Below are positions 1-6,110 of a DNA stretch of 6,979 nt, piece after piece. Source of the DNA: a bacterium (GTDB taxonomy: Bacteria > Desulfobacterota > GWC2-55-46 > S146-80 > JALXFI01); contig JALXFI010000133.1 in NCBI GenBank assembly GCA_027069035.1, forward strand, positions 1 to 6,979, written 5' to 3'. The position numbers and the translations under genes were made by a program. The notes under the pieces were generated by a model. The model did not search any database. It saw only the letters and a list, made by a program, of their open reading frames with translations, and was not told the DNA's origin. Numbering within the stretch: position 1 is the first letter of the stretch; each line of letters begins with the position of its first letter.

Positions 1-377
1 CTCTCAAGGTCTTCAGGGACAAATGTATGGTCTGGGATGTCAAAATCATAATAAAAACCGTCCTGAATCACCGGCCCGATGGCAAGAGAGACATTCTTAA
101 ATATATCATTAACGGCCTGAGCCATTATGTGTGAAGTTGTATGCCTGTATATCTCAAGCCCTTCAGGTGAATCCAGAAAAATAAATTCAACTTGAGCATC
201 TTTGTATATCGGCGAAGAAAGATCGAAAAGCGCTCCATTAATCTTAACCGCAACGATCTTGTTTTGTTCGGACATCTCCAGATCATTTATAAACTCTGCG
301 GAAGTCACACCGCAATCATAGTTTTTTTCCAATCCTTCAGGGGAGATAAGCGTAATCTTTTTTTCAGATTTTTCCAT
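1..377 (-). CDS. thrS: Threonyl-tRNA synthetase, N-terminal fragment (cut by window edge)
   Basis: Charges tRNA-Thr with threonine in the cytoplasm. Only the first 125 codons are present; the gene runs off the left edge, so the catalytic core and anticodon-binding domain are not visible. Residues 1-~68 form a TGS-like domain (start MEKSEKKITL, with KINGALFDL near 45-53). Residues 69-125 begin the second N-terminal editing domain. RHTTSHIMAQAV carries the HxxxH pair (H79, H83) expected at the ThrRS/AlaRS editing site, and IGPVIQDGFYYDFD (100-113) is a typical ThrRS stretch. The ATG at 375-377 is chosen because an in-frame TGA lies two codons upstream, with only a CTG between. There is no clear Shine-Dalgarno. 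Only 25 bp separate the ATG from the hairpin at 403-443, so the gene is probably transcribed through that hairpin. The TGS plus HxxxH order separates it from AlaRS. Confidence 0.93.
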   Translation of the reverse strand, partial: MEKSEKKITLISPEGLEKNYDCGVTSAEFINDLEMSEQNKIVAVKINGALFDLSSPIYKDAQVEFIFLDSPEGLEIYRHTTSHIMAQAVNDIFKNVSLAIGPVIQDGFYYDFDIPDHTFVPEDLE

Positions 378-402
378 CAGTCATCCGCATCAAGGCGTTA
401 AT

Positions 403-443
403 AAAAAAGTATCTTGAGCCTTTACCTCCCAAGATACTTTTTT
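403..443 (-). terminator. Strong intrinsic-terminator-like hairpin between tRNA-Val and thrS
   Basis: A perfect 14-bp inverted repeat, 403-416 (AAAAAAGTATCTTG) and 430-443 (CAAGATACTTTTTT), encloses a 13-nt loop. Because each outer end is a run of six A or T, it has the form of a terminator on both strands. On the minus strand it lies about 48 nt beyond the 3' end of tRNA-Val and would end that transcript. It also lies just 25 bp before the thrS start, so it may be a thrS leader attenuator. Confidence 0.8.
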
Positions 444-457
444 GGGTAAATGCACCT

Positions 458-463
458 ATTATA
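458..463 (-). promoter_or_regulatory. Possible -10 element (TATAAT) upstream of thrS
   Basis: A perfect TATAAT on the minus strand lies between the tRNA gene and the terminator-like hairpin. A transcript from it would start near 451 and run straight into the hairpin before reaching thrS. No convincing -35 hexamer is present at 16-18 bp spacing, and the region is AT-rich, so this may be chance. Confidence 0.3.
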
Positions 464-490
464 TTATTTCAGAGCCTAATCTCTTTTGCC

Positions 491-565
491 TGGTAGGCGC
501 GGACGGTTTTGAACCGTCGACCTCTACCGTGTCAAGGTAGCGCTCTCCCCCTGAGCTACGCGCCT
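491..565 (-). tRNA. tRNA-Val (anticodon GAC)
   Basis: A complete 75-nt tRNA with the terminal CCA encoded. The parts fold as follows: 7-bp acceptor AGGCGCG/CGCGCCT with discriminator A; TA; D stem GCTC/GAGC with loop AGGGGGA; anticodon stem CTACC/GGTAG with loop TTGACAC, giving anticodon GAC (valine codons GUC/GUU); 5-nt variable loop AGGTC; T stem GACGG/CCGTC with loop TTCAAAA. All stems pair without mismatch. It has its own promoter just upstream and a strong hairpin downstream, so it is probably a single-gene transcription unit. Confidence 0.97.
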
Positions 566-577
566 ACAAATTACTGT

Positions 578-606
578 TTAATAACACTTTTGTCATGCTC
601 TGTCAA
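578..606 (-). promoter_or_regulatory. Sigma-70-type promoter of tRNA-Val
   Basis: On the minus strand a perfect -35 TTGACA (601-606) and a -10 TATTAA (578-583) are separated by exactly 17 bp. Transcription would start around 571-572, giving a 5' leader of only about six nucleotides before the mature tRNA at 565. The spacing and position suit a strong stable-RNA promoter. Confidence 0.8.
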
Positions 607-621
607 GACAAACCGTTATCC

Positions 622-645
622 CAAATCCCGCGATAGCGGGATTTG
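622..645 (-). terminator. Hairpin after the ftsB-like gene (weak terminator or REP-like element)
   Basis: A perfect 10-bp inverted repeat CAAATCCCGC / GCGGGATTTG with a 4-nt loop starts 7 nt beyond the stop codon of the FtsB-like gene. The GC-rich stem core suits a terminator, but no T-run follows the stem beyond the TTT inside it. It could equally be a dispersed palindromic element. It is the last structure before the tRNA promoter and plausibly marks the end of the upstream transcription unit. Confidence 0.5.
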
Positions 646-652
646 AAATCGG

Positions 653-928
653 CTATTTTTCAAATTGATATACGGTTTCGTTCTTACCGATCATGCCAAG
701 CTCTTCCCGAGCGATCCTTTCAAGGTACTTGTCATCTTTTTTTAACTTCTCTATCTGCTCGGCAAGTTTATGGTTTTCTATTTTAAGAAGCCTGTTGTCT
801 GCTACGATACTATTTTTTTCTTGGGACAGTCTGTAAAGTTTAACAAACCCCTGTCTCCCAAGCAATGCAATTACAACGATCAAGAGGACAATAAACAAGA
901 GTTTTTTTGGAAAGGCTTTTTTTTTCAC
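653..928 (-). CDS. ftsB: FtsB/DivIC-type septum formation initiator protein
   Basis: A small single-pass inner-membrane protein of the divisome. In the family it pairs with FtsL through a coiled coil and links to FtsQ to control septal cell-wall synthesis. The 91 residues show a short basic N-terminus (KKKAFPKK), one hydrophobic segment at about 10-24 (LLFIVLLIVVIALLG), a charged coiled-coil region at about 30-68, and the C-terminal family motif ARxELGM (ARE-ELGMIGKNETVY, ~73-87). Length is close to E. coli FtsB (103). The start is GTG at 926-928. A TAA lies directly upstream in frame and no Met follows until the ELGM motif, so this is the only reasonable start, although no clear Shine-Dalgarno is visible. 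Codons 2-4 are AAA AAA AAA, a 9-A run. It begins 59 bp after the isocitrate dehydrogenase gene and may share its transcript. FtsB rather than FtsL is chosen from the C-terminal motif. Confidence 0.85.
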   Translation of the reverse strand: MKKKAFPKKLLFIVLLIVVIALLGRQGFVKLYRLSQEKNSIVADNRLLKIENHKLAEQIEKLKKDDKYLERIAREELGMIGKNETVYQFEK

Positions 929-987
929 TTATGATATTGTCTTAAAAGTTGTATATCCACATTCTTAATTCTTATCATTTTTTCTGA

Positions 988-3222
988 TTAATTGAAAGCG
1001 TCAATTATTGTGTTAAAGGTTGGGCTTGGGCGCATTGCCTTTGATGTCTTTTCAGGGTCAGGGAGATAATATCCGCCTATATCCTGAGGGCTGCCCTGTG
1101 CTTCTGTAAGTTCAGTTATAATCCTTTCTTCACTGTTTTCAAGTTTCTTGGCTATTTCAGCAAAATACCTTTTAAGATCATTATCTTTATCCTGTTCGGC
1201 CAGCGCCTGCGCCCAGTACAGGGCAAAATAAAAATGGCTTCCTCTATTATCCAGTTTGCCAAGCTTACGGGCAGGCACCCTGTTGTACTCGAGTATCTTG
1301 GTGTTTGCCTGATCCAGCGCCTCTGCCAGTATGCGGGCTTTTTCATTATTAAAACTGTTTGCCACATGTTCTAAGGATACCGCAAGCGCAAGATACTCGC
1401 CAAGGGAATCCCATCTCAAATACCCTTCTTCCAGAAACTGCTGAACGTGCTTTGGCGCGGAACCACCGGCTCCTGTTTCAAAAAGCCCACCGCCCTTCAT
1501 AAGGGGCACGATGGACAGCATCTTGGAGCTGCTTCCCACCTCAAGGATTGGAAAAAGATCGGTTAAATAATCACGGAGTATATTTCCGGTAACCGCAATG
1601 GTATCCTTCCCCTGCCTTATGCGCTCAAGAGAAAAACGCATGGCATCTTCGGGGGATTCAACCCTTATGTCAAGGTCGTTTGTGTCGTGATCTTTTAGAT
1701 AACGCTCAACTTTTTCAATGAGTTGAGCGTCATGTGCCCTGTTTTTATCAAGCCAGAACACGGCAGGCGCCCCCGTCGCACGTGCCCTTGTTACAGCAAG
1801 CTTTACCCAGTCCCGTATTGCCGAATCCTTTGCCTGACACATACGGAAGATATCCCCTTCTTCCACGTCCTGCTCAAGCAATACCCTGCCGGTTTCGTCA
1901 ACCACACGGATTTTTCCGTTGCCGGGGGCATTAAATGTTTTGTCGTGTGAGCCGTACTCCTCCGCCTTTTTTGCCATAAGACCCACATTAGGCACACTTC
2001 CCATCGTTCTTGGATCCAATGCCCCATTGTTCTTGCAATCTTTTACAACCTCTTGATAGATAGGGGCATAACTTCTGTCAGGTATTACTGCCTTGGTATC
2101 ATGTAGTTTTCCGTCCGGGCCCCATGCCTTTCCTCCCTCACGGATAACAACAGGCATGGATGCGTCTATGATTACATTATTTGGGGCGTGGAGATTTGTA
2201 ATGCCTTTTTCCGAGTTAACCATCATAAGTTCCGGCCGCTTAGCGTAACAGGCCTTAATATCTTCCTCAATCTCGGTTCTTTGATTTTCCGGCAATGTCG
2301 CTATCTTTGAATAAAGGTCACCCAATCCATTGTTGGGATCGACTCCAAGTTCTTTAAACACAGCTTCATGTTTATCAAATACACCTTTGAAAAACACACT
2401 GACCACATCACCAAATATGACAGGGTCCTGGACCTTCATCATGGTGCATTTAAGGTGAAGAGAGAAGAGCACGCCGTTCTTTCTTGCATCTTCAAGCTCT
2501 TTTTCGATAAATTTACGGAGAACGCGGCGGTTCATCACCGCTGCATCGATGACTTCTCCGGATTCAAGGGTTAAACTTTCCTTTAGAACAATGGCCTTTC
2601 CGTCTTCAGCAACAAACTCTATTTTGACATCTCCGGAGCTTGAAACGGTTGCGGATTTTTCACTGGTATAAAAACATCCGTCATCCATACAGGCCACGTG
2701 GGTCTTTGAGTCTGGACTCCATGAGCCCATCTTATACGGGTGCTTTCTTGCAAAGTTCTTTACCGATGGAGGAACCCTTCGATCCGAGTTCCCTTCCCTG
2801 AGAACAGGGTTAACCGCACTGCCGAGCACTTTGGCATATCGGGCCTTTATCTTTCTTTCAGCATCGTCTTTTGGCTCTTCAGGGTAGTCGGGAACATTAT
2901 ATCCCTTGGTTTGAAGTTCCTTGATAGCCGCCTTTAGTTGTGGTATTGATGCGCTGATATTCGGCAATTTAATAATATTTGCCTCCGGTAAGTTTGCCGC
3001 CATACTGCCCAGCTCGGCAAGGTCGTCAGGCACCTTTTGTTCATCCGCAAGGCAGTCGGGAAAATTGGCGAGGATCCTCCCTGCAAGGGATATGTTTTTT
3101 GTTTCAACGGAAATGCCCGCCGCCTCCGTAAATACCTTCACAACGGGAAGCAAAGAGCATGTTGCCAGGGCAGGCGCCTCATCGGTTTTTGTCCAGTTTA
3201 TAGTAGGTCTCCGTATCGCCAT
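988..3222 (-). CDS. icd: Monomeric NADP-dependent isocitrate dehydrogenase
   Basis: Oxidatively decarboxylates isocitrate to 2-oxoglutarate and CO2 with NADP+ and Mg2+/Mn2+ in the cytoplasm. At 744 residues it has the full length of the monomeric (~80 kDa) family, unrelated in length to the ~45-kDa dimeric type. Catalytic residues known from Azotobacter vinelandii IDH (numbering from memory) all appear at a constant +3 offset: substrate S135, N138, R142, R148, K258, Y423, R550; metal D353, D551, D555; NADP 2'-phosphate pocket S588, H592, R603, R652. It should therefore be active and NADP-specific. The ATG at 3220-3222 is preferred over the overlapping TTG at 3223-3225 because AGGAGG (3228-3233) lies 5 nt before the ATG and only 2 nt before the TTG. 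It starts 58 bp after the lyase-like gene, with the aconitase before that, suggesting a citric-acid-cycle operon. A monomeric IDH has been purified from Desulfobacter, which fits the proposed lineage. Confidence 0.96.
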   Translation of the reverse strand: MAIRRPTINWTKTDEAPALATCSLLPVVKVFTEAAGISVETKNISLAGRILANFPDCLADEQKVPDDLAELGSMAANLPEANIIKLPNISASIPQLKAAIKELQTKGYNVPDYPEEPKDDAERKIKARYAKVLGSAVNPVLREGNSDRRVPPSVKNFARKHPYKMGSWSPDSKTHVACMDDGCFYTSEKSATVSSSGDVKIEFVAEDGKAIVLKESLTLESGEVIDAAVMNRRVLRKFIEKELEDARKNGVLFSLHLKCTMMKVQDPVIFGDVVSVFFKGVFDKHEAVFKELGVDPNNGLGDLYSKIATLPENQRTEIEEDIKACYAKRPELMMVNSEKGITNLHAPNNVIIDASMPVVIREGGKAWGPDGKLHDTKAVIPDRSYAPIYQEVVKDCKNNGALDPRTMGSVPNVGLMAKKAEEYGSHDKTFNAPGNGKIRVVDETGRVLLEQDVEEGDIFRMCQAKDSAIRDWVKLAVTRARATGAPAVFWLDKNRAHDAQLIEKVERYLKDHDTNDLDIRVESPEDAMRFSLERIRQGKDTIAVTGNILRDYLTDLFPILEVGSSSKMLSIVPLMKGGGLFETGAGGSAPKHVQQFLEEGYLRWDSLGEYLALAVSLEHVANSFNNEKARILAEALDQANTKILEYNRVPARKLGKLDNRGSHFYFALYWAQALAEQDKDNDLKRYFAEIAKKLENSEERIITELTEAQGSPQDIGGYYLPDPEKTSKAMRPSPTFNTIIDAFN

Positions 3223-3227
3223 CAACT

Positions 3228-3233
3228 CCTCCT
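3228..3233 (-). promoter_or_regulatory. Ribosome binding site of icd that decides the start
   Basis: AGGAGG on the minus strand within AAAGGAGGAG. The spacing is 5 nt to the ATG at 3222 and 2 nt to the alternative TTG at 3225, so it supports the ATG. Confidence 0.85.
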
Positions 3234-3280
3234 TTATTTATTAAAATGGCCTAAATACAAGATAAGATGAAATAATAAAG

Positions 3281-6004
3281 CTATCCTACAAAACAACACT
3301 TGCTTGCAGGGGTTCTGGTATCCATATTCTTGCCTCTGTTGATATGATCGTCGATTTCTGCCGCACAACCTATCATTCTGCCGAAGAGAAAGGTAGTAAA
3401 GGCTGCATTTTCAATATCTTTCTCGGTTATCTTGCCATTGCTGTAAAGTTCCCATACTATTTTTAAGAGTATTACGGCTATTACCGCATCAACATTTACA
3501 CAGAAGACATTCTTGGTCACATTGTTTTCAAAGAGCGCATCAACAAGGTGGTGATAGAAATCAAGGAATAGATTGTATGAATTCCTCTCCTTAAGAAGTT
3601 TGCTTACAAAAGCCTCCCTTGGGTCGACATTGACGGATTTCCCTTTAAAAACCGGGTGTCCTACACATGGTATTTTTTTATACTCGATATTTCCAACGGC
3701 CTTTTCCTTCTTCTTGTAATCACCGTACCACTGGGCAAAATCAGAAGCGATCTTTTTAAGATTGAGTTTATGCTGAGGGTTGCCCGGAGACTTGATATTC
3801 TTATCTTTAAATATCTCAAGAAGAAATTCTATGGATTCGTAACCATTGCCACCGTGGGCATAACCCGTATGCGTTAAGAATCCGATAAACGCCTTATTTA
3901 TCTGCACTCGTTTAGGATTTTCAGGCCCGTCTGCGCTTACGGCGCCTTTTGAGCCCTGAGCCGAGATGGTTCCGGGGCCGTTTGATATTATAAGTGCCAG
4001 AAGCACAGAGAACTCAAAGAGTTCTATCTCTGTAGGCCTGCGCCCTACAAGAGCAAGAAAAGCCGTTTCCGTAAAACTCCATTCTTCGATGATCTCGTCT
4101 ATGGATATGCCGCAAAAGGTGTTTTTCCCATGTTTTTCAGATGATGCGCTGCATCCAACCAGTGTGCTGAATATCTTTGAGTACCATGGGAGATTTACCA
4201 ATGTTGTGTTTGATATCTTCTTTCTCATAAATGGAGCCCAGCCTACCGTAAGCCAAACAGCGGCAAGAAGGGCATCGGGATTTACAAATAAACCTGATTT
4301 CTTTGCAATCCCTCTGCAAAATTCAATAAATACGGATTTTTTATGAAAATCGTCAATAATGTCAAGCATCTTTTCCGTAAGAGGATCGTTTTCTTTTATA
4401 AGAAATATGTCCTTGATTTTATCAACCGACGTATTGCTTACCAAAGCCGACACATCAAAGCTGTCCGTTGGATCTGATATTCTTTGGTCACGAAATATAT
4501 CGATAAGCGCGGAAGATGCTTCAAGAGCGCCGTTAACACTGCCCCTTCCGACTGTAGATATTCCTGCCGAAAGTATTGTGTTTGGAGAATTTTCAGCCTT
4601 TCGTGCAGCATCGGAAGCAGTAAGCGCATCATTGTTACGCAGATTGACAGAGGCATTAAAAACAAGGTTGGCAAGTTTTTTTCTATATTCGTCAGGATGT
4701 TCCTTTATAAGTGAAAAGACAAGATTAGATTCCAATGCGTGCCTCGTTGCGTCAAGGACAGACACATTGTGGACCTTTGTAACCTGTGTTTGAGGATCCA
4801 TCATGGATGCCCCGCTTGCATCTTTCAGCGTCTGTCTTGGAAATTGAGCTCCTAACTGGCGATTTACGACTTCTATCTGTTTGTTATAGGGTTCAACCGC
4901 TTCGACTACCGGGACATCAAGGCTTTTAGGAAGTGTTATATTCTGGTTGTTGGCAAACCAGCATTTAAGAGAAAGGTCGCCTTTTGGCTCAAAATCCGAT
5001 TTTATGCCGTTTGATTCCATAACCTTTGTGAGCGCTTCAGGTATATAGGCTATATTGGTAACAACAGCGCCTTTTTTTGAGAAGACAGGGGTTTCAGGAG
5101 TGTAAATCCCATCAACATTGAATTTTTCCATAAACCACTTTTCTTTGGCCAGTGCATCATCGCCTGAGCCTGCAAGAGAACCTGCATGTCCGCATGCCTT
5201 GCTGAGTTTGGCCTTCCAGCGCCCTACAACACAGGCAACCGTCGGTTTATTTATTTCAAGGCTGTTCTCATAATAGCCGCCCGGCTCAATATACAGTACG
5301 GCGGCCTTTGATCTGTCGTCATTGTCAAGGGCATAAAAGAATTCTTTAGGCCCATAGTGTATATACACATCCTTACCGCTTGATATGGATGTGGTTGTAC
5401 CCCACCCTTTTGTAAGAAGGTAAACGGCTATAGTCGTTGTAAAATTTCCCGAGTTCGAGTATATGGCAACAGAACCCTTTACAAGAGACTCGTTAGGCTT
5501 GCCGCCTCCAAGGGCGCCACCGATCCTTACCTGATTCCATGCATCGGCCACCCCAAGACAGTTTGCCCCGAAAAGGTCTATTCCATTGGTCTGGCATATC
5601 GCCCTGATAGTCCTTGAGTCCTTTACAGAGACCTTCTCGCTGACTATCACAACCTTTTCAAGGTCAGGGTTTTCTTTAACAGCCTCAGCGACTCCATCTT
5701 TTACGGCAGCCGGTGGAAGATAAATAACAGCGGTATTAAACTTATGCCCCGCCCTTCTGCCTTCCCGTATGGAGTTGTATACAGGAATATTGCCAACGCT
5801 TGTTTCAAGAAACTTTCCCGACTTGCCCGGGCCTGTGCCAAAGACCACATTGCCTCCTGAAAATTCGTGACTTATTGGGTTAACCTTTGAACTTTCGGTT
5901 CCCAGTATGTTAAGAACACACACTCGGTCATCTTTTGTTGCGATCTCCGAAAGCGACCTTATACCCACATAATAAGGAAACTTATCGATACCTTTTCTAT
6001 GCAT
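3281..6004 (-). CDS. aclA: ATP-citrate lyase alpha-like protein: CoA-ligase module plus two tandem citrate-synthase-like modules
   Basis: Probably interconverts citrate + CoA and acetyl-CoA + oxaloacetate, coupled to ATP through a phospho-His relay. Residues ~27-330 resemble succinyl-CoA synthetase alpha and the matching part of ATP-citrate lyase: Rossmann segment with GTGPGKSGK (56-64), GANCLGV (146-152), SNSGNFTTT (183-191), and a GHAGSLAGSG loop whose H273 matches the phospho-histidine. Residues ~340-409 are a linker. Residues ~410-626 and ~627-907 are two copies of the citrate-synthase/citryl-CoA-lyase-like module. Copy 2 keeps NGPGTIS (675-681), GHPVF (H783) and VNVDAV (D839), matching the GHR...NVDG residues of ATP-citrate lyase, with Pro replacing Arg after the His. 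At 907 residues it is far longer than the ~600 of AclA. It lacks an ATP-grasp domain, so it should need an AclB- or SucC-like partner, none of which is visible. ATG 6002-6004 follows GGAGG at 8 nt. A standalone citrate synthase is unlikely given the N-terminal module. Confidence 0.78.
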   Translation of the reverse strand: MHRKGIDKFPYYVGIRSLSEIATKDDRVCVLNILGTESSKVNPISHEFSGGNVVFGTGPGKSGKFLETSVGNIPVYNSIREGRRAGHKFNTAVIYLPPAAVKDGVAEAVKENPDLEKVVIVSEKVSVKDSRTIRAICQTNGIDLFGANCLGVADAWNQVRIGGALGGGKPNESLVKGSVAIYSNSGNFTTTIAVYLLTKGWGTTTSISSGKDVYIHYGPKEFFYALDNDDRSKAAVLYIEPGGYYENSLEINKPTVACVVGRWKAKLSKACGHAGSLAGSGDDALAKEKWFMEKFNVDGIYTPETPVFSKKGAVVTNIAYIPEALTKVMESNGIKSDFEPKGDLSLKCWFANNQNITLPKSLDVPVVEAVEPYNKQIEVVNRQLGAQFPRQTLKDASGASMMDPQTQVTKVHNVSVLDATRHALESNLVFSLIKEHPDEYRKKLANLVFNASVNLRNNDALTASDAARKAENSPNTILSAGISTVGRGSVNGALEASSALIDIFRDQRISDPTDSFDVSALVSNTSVDKIKDIFLIKENDPLTEKMLDIIDDFHKKSVFIEFCRGIAKKSGLFVNPDALLAAVWLTVGWAPFMRKKISNTTLVNLPWYSKIFSTLVGCSASSEKHGKNTFCGISIDEIIEEWSFTETAFLALVGRRPTEIELFEFSVLLALIISNGPGTISAQGSKGAVSADGPENPKRVQINKAFIGFLTHTGYAHGGNGYESIEFLLEIFKDKNIKSPGNPQHKLNLKKIASDFAQWYGDYKKKEKAVGNIEYKKIPCVGHPVFKGKSVNVDPREAFVSKLLKERNSYNLFLDFYHHLVDALFENNVTKNVFCVNVDAVIAVILLKIVWELYSNGKITEKDIENAAFTTFLFGRMIGCAAEIDDHINRGKNMDTRTPASKCCFVG
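3335..4126 (-). repeat. Citrate-synthase-like module, copy 2 (residues ~627-890, catalytic residues kept)
   Basis: Second, C-terminal copy of an internal protein duplication in the lyase-like gene. It runs from FCGISIDEIIEEW through the GRRPTEIELFEF helix, NGPGTIS, the IEFLLEIFKDK helix, the GHPVF loop (H783), VNVDAVIAV (D839) and IGCAAEIDDH (to H887). The order and spacing match the C-terminal module of ATP-citrate lyase. Boundaries are approximate. Confidence 0.7.
4127..4777 (-). repeat. Citrate-synthase-like module, copy 1 (residues ~410-626, degenerate)
   Basis: First copy. Matching blocks, copy 1 against copy 2: NVSVLDATRHALES against GISIDEIIEEWSFT; KEHPDEYRKKLANLV against GRRPTEIELFEFSVL; EASSALIDIFRDQRI against ESIEFLLEIFKDKNI; LFVNPDALLAAVWL against FCVNVDAVIAVILL; LVGCSASSEKH against MIGCAAEIDDH. 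The offset is ~220 residues at the N-terminal blocks, 228 in the middle and a constant 262 across the C-terminal blocks. Copy 1 is thus shorter by ~34 residues exactly where copy 2 carries the GHPVF loop, so the active-site His is absent while the Asp (D577) remains. Confidence 0.68.
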
Positions 6005-6008
6005 TTTT

Positions 6009-6023
6009 ATAACCTCCGGTTAT
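6009..6023 (-). promoter_or_regulatory. Ribosome binding site of the lyase-like gene within a palindrome
   Basis: On the minus strand, ATAACC-GGA-GGTTAT is a perfect 6-bp inverted repeat with a 3-nt centre. The GGAGG (6013-6017), 8 nt before the ATG, spans its loop and right arm. It clearly serves as the ribosome binding site. Whether the short, AT-ended hairpin affects translation is unknown. Confidence 0.6.
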
Positions 6024-6068
6024 TTAAGTAATAATACATTTTTGTTTTTGGGTGCTCATAGAATGTAT

Positions 6069-6101
6069 ATTATATCCCGCATCATACGTATCATGCGTAT
6101 C
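6069..6101 (-). promoter_or_regulatory. Candidate promoter with tandem 9-bp repeats before the lyase-like gene
   Basis: The 106-bp gap between the aconitase and lyase-like genes has a perfect TATAAT at 6069-6074 on the minus strand. Upstream of it, plus-strand 6081-6101 reads ATCATACGT-ATCATGCGT-ATC, two 9-bp direct repeats differing at one base. The repeats cover the spacer and the -35 position, where the hexamer (CGCATG) is poor. This layout could be a regulator-dependent internal promoter, but AT-rich gaps produce TATAAT by chance. Confidence 0.35.
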
Positions 6102-6110
6102 TACCAATTT

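Noticed and set aside
425..429. GGAGG in the hairpin loop as the thrS ribosome binding site
   Set aside because: It is about 47 nt from the thrS ATG, and no start codon lies at usable spacing after it.
390..455. A 21-codon GTG-started leader peptide (VHLPKKVSWE...) running through the hairpin and containing two Thr codons
   Set aside because: It has no ribosome binding site, only two threonine codons, and its GTG would lie upstream of the expected start of a transcript from the only visible -10.
378..490. T-box riboswitch controlling thrS
   Set aside because: Only 47 nt lie between the tRNA 3' end and the hairpin, too short for a T-box stem I, and the conserved T-box motif is not seen.
3223..3225. 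TTG as the start of isocitrate dehydrogenase
   Set aside because: The AGGAGG is only 2 nt from it but 5 nt from the next-codon ATG, which is the better start.
2921..3270. Overlapping plus-strand open frames of 107 and 77 codons opposite the start of icd
   Set aside because: Antisense to the conserved N-terminus of isocitrate dehydrogenase, with no supporting signal.
3966..4793. Two long plus-strand open frames (126 and 144 codons) at 3966-4346 and 4359-4793
   Set aside because: They lie antisense inside the well-supported lyase-like gene, lack ribosome binding sites and resemble no family.
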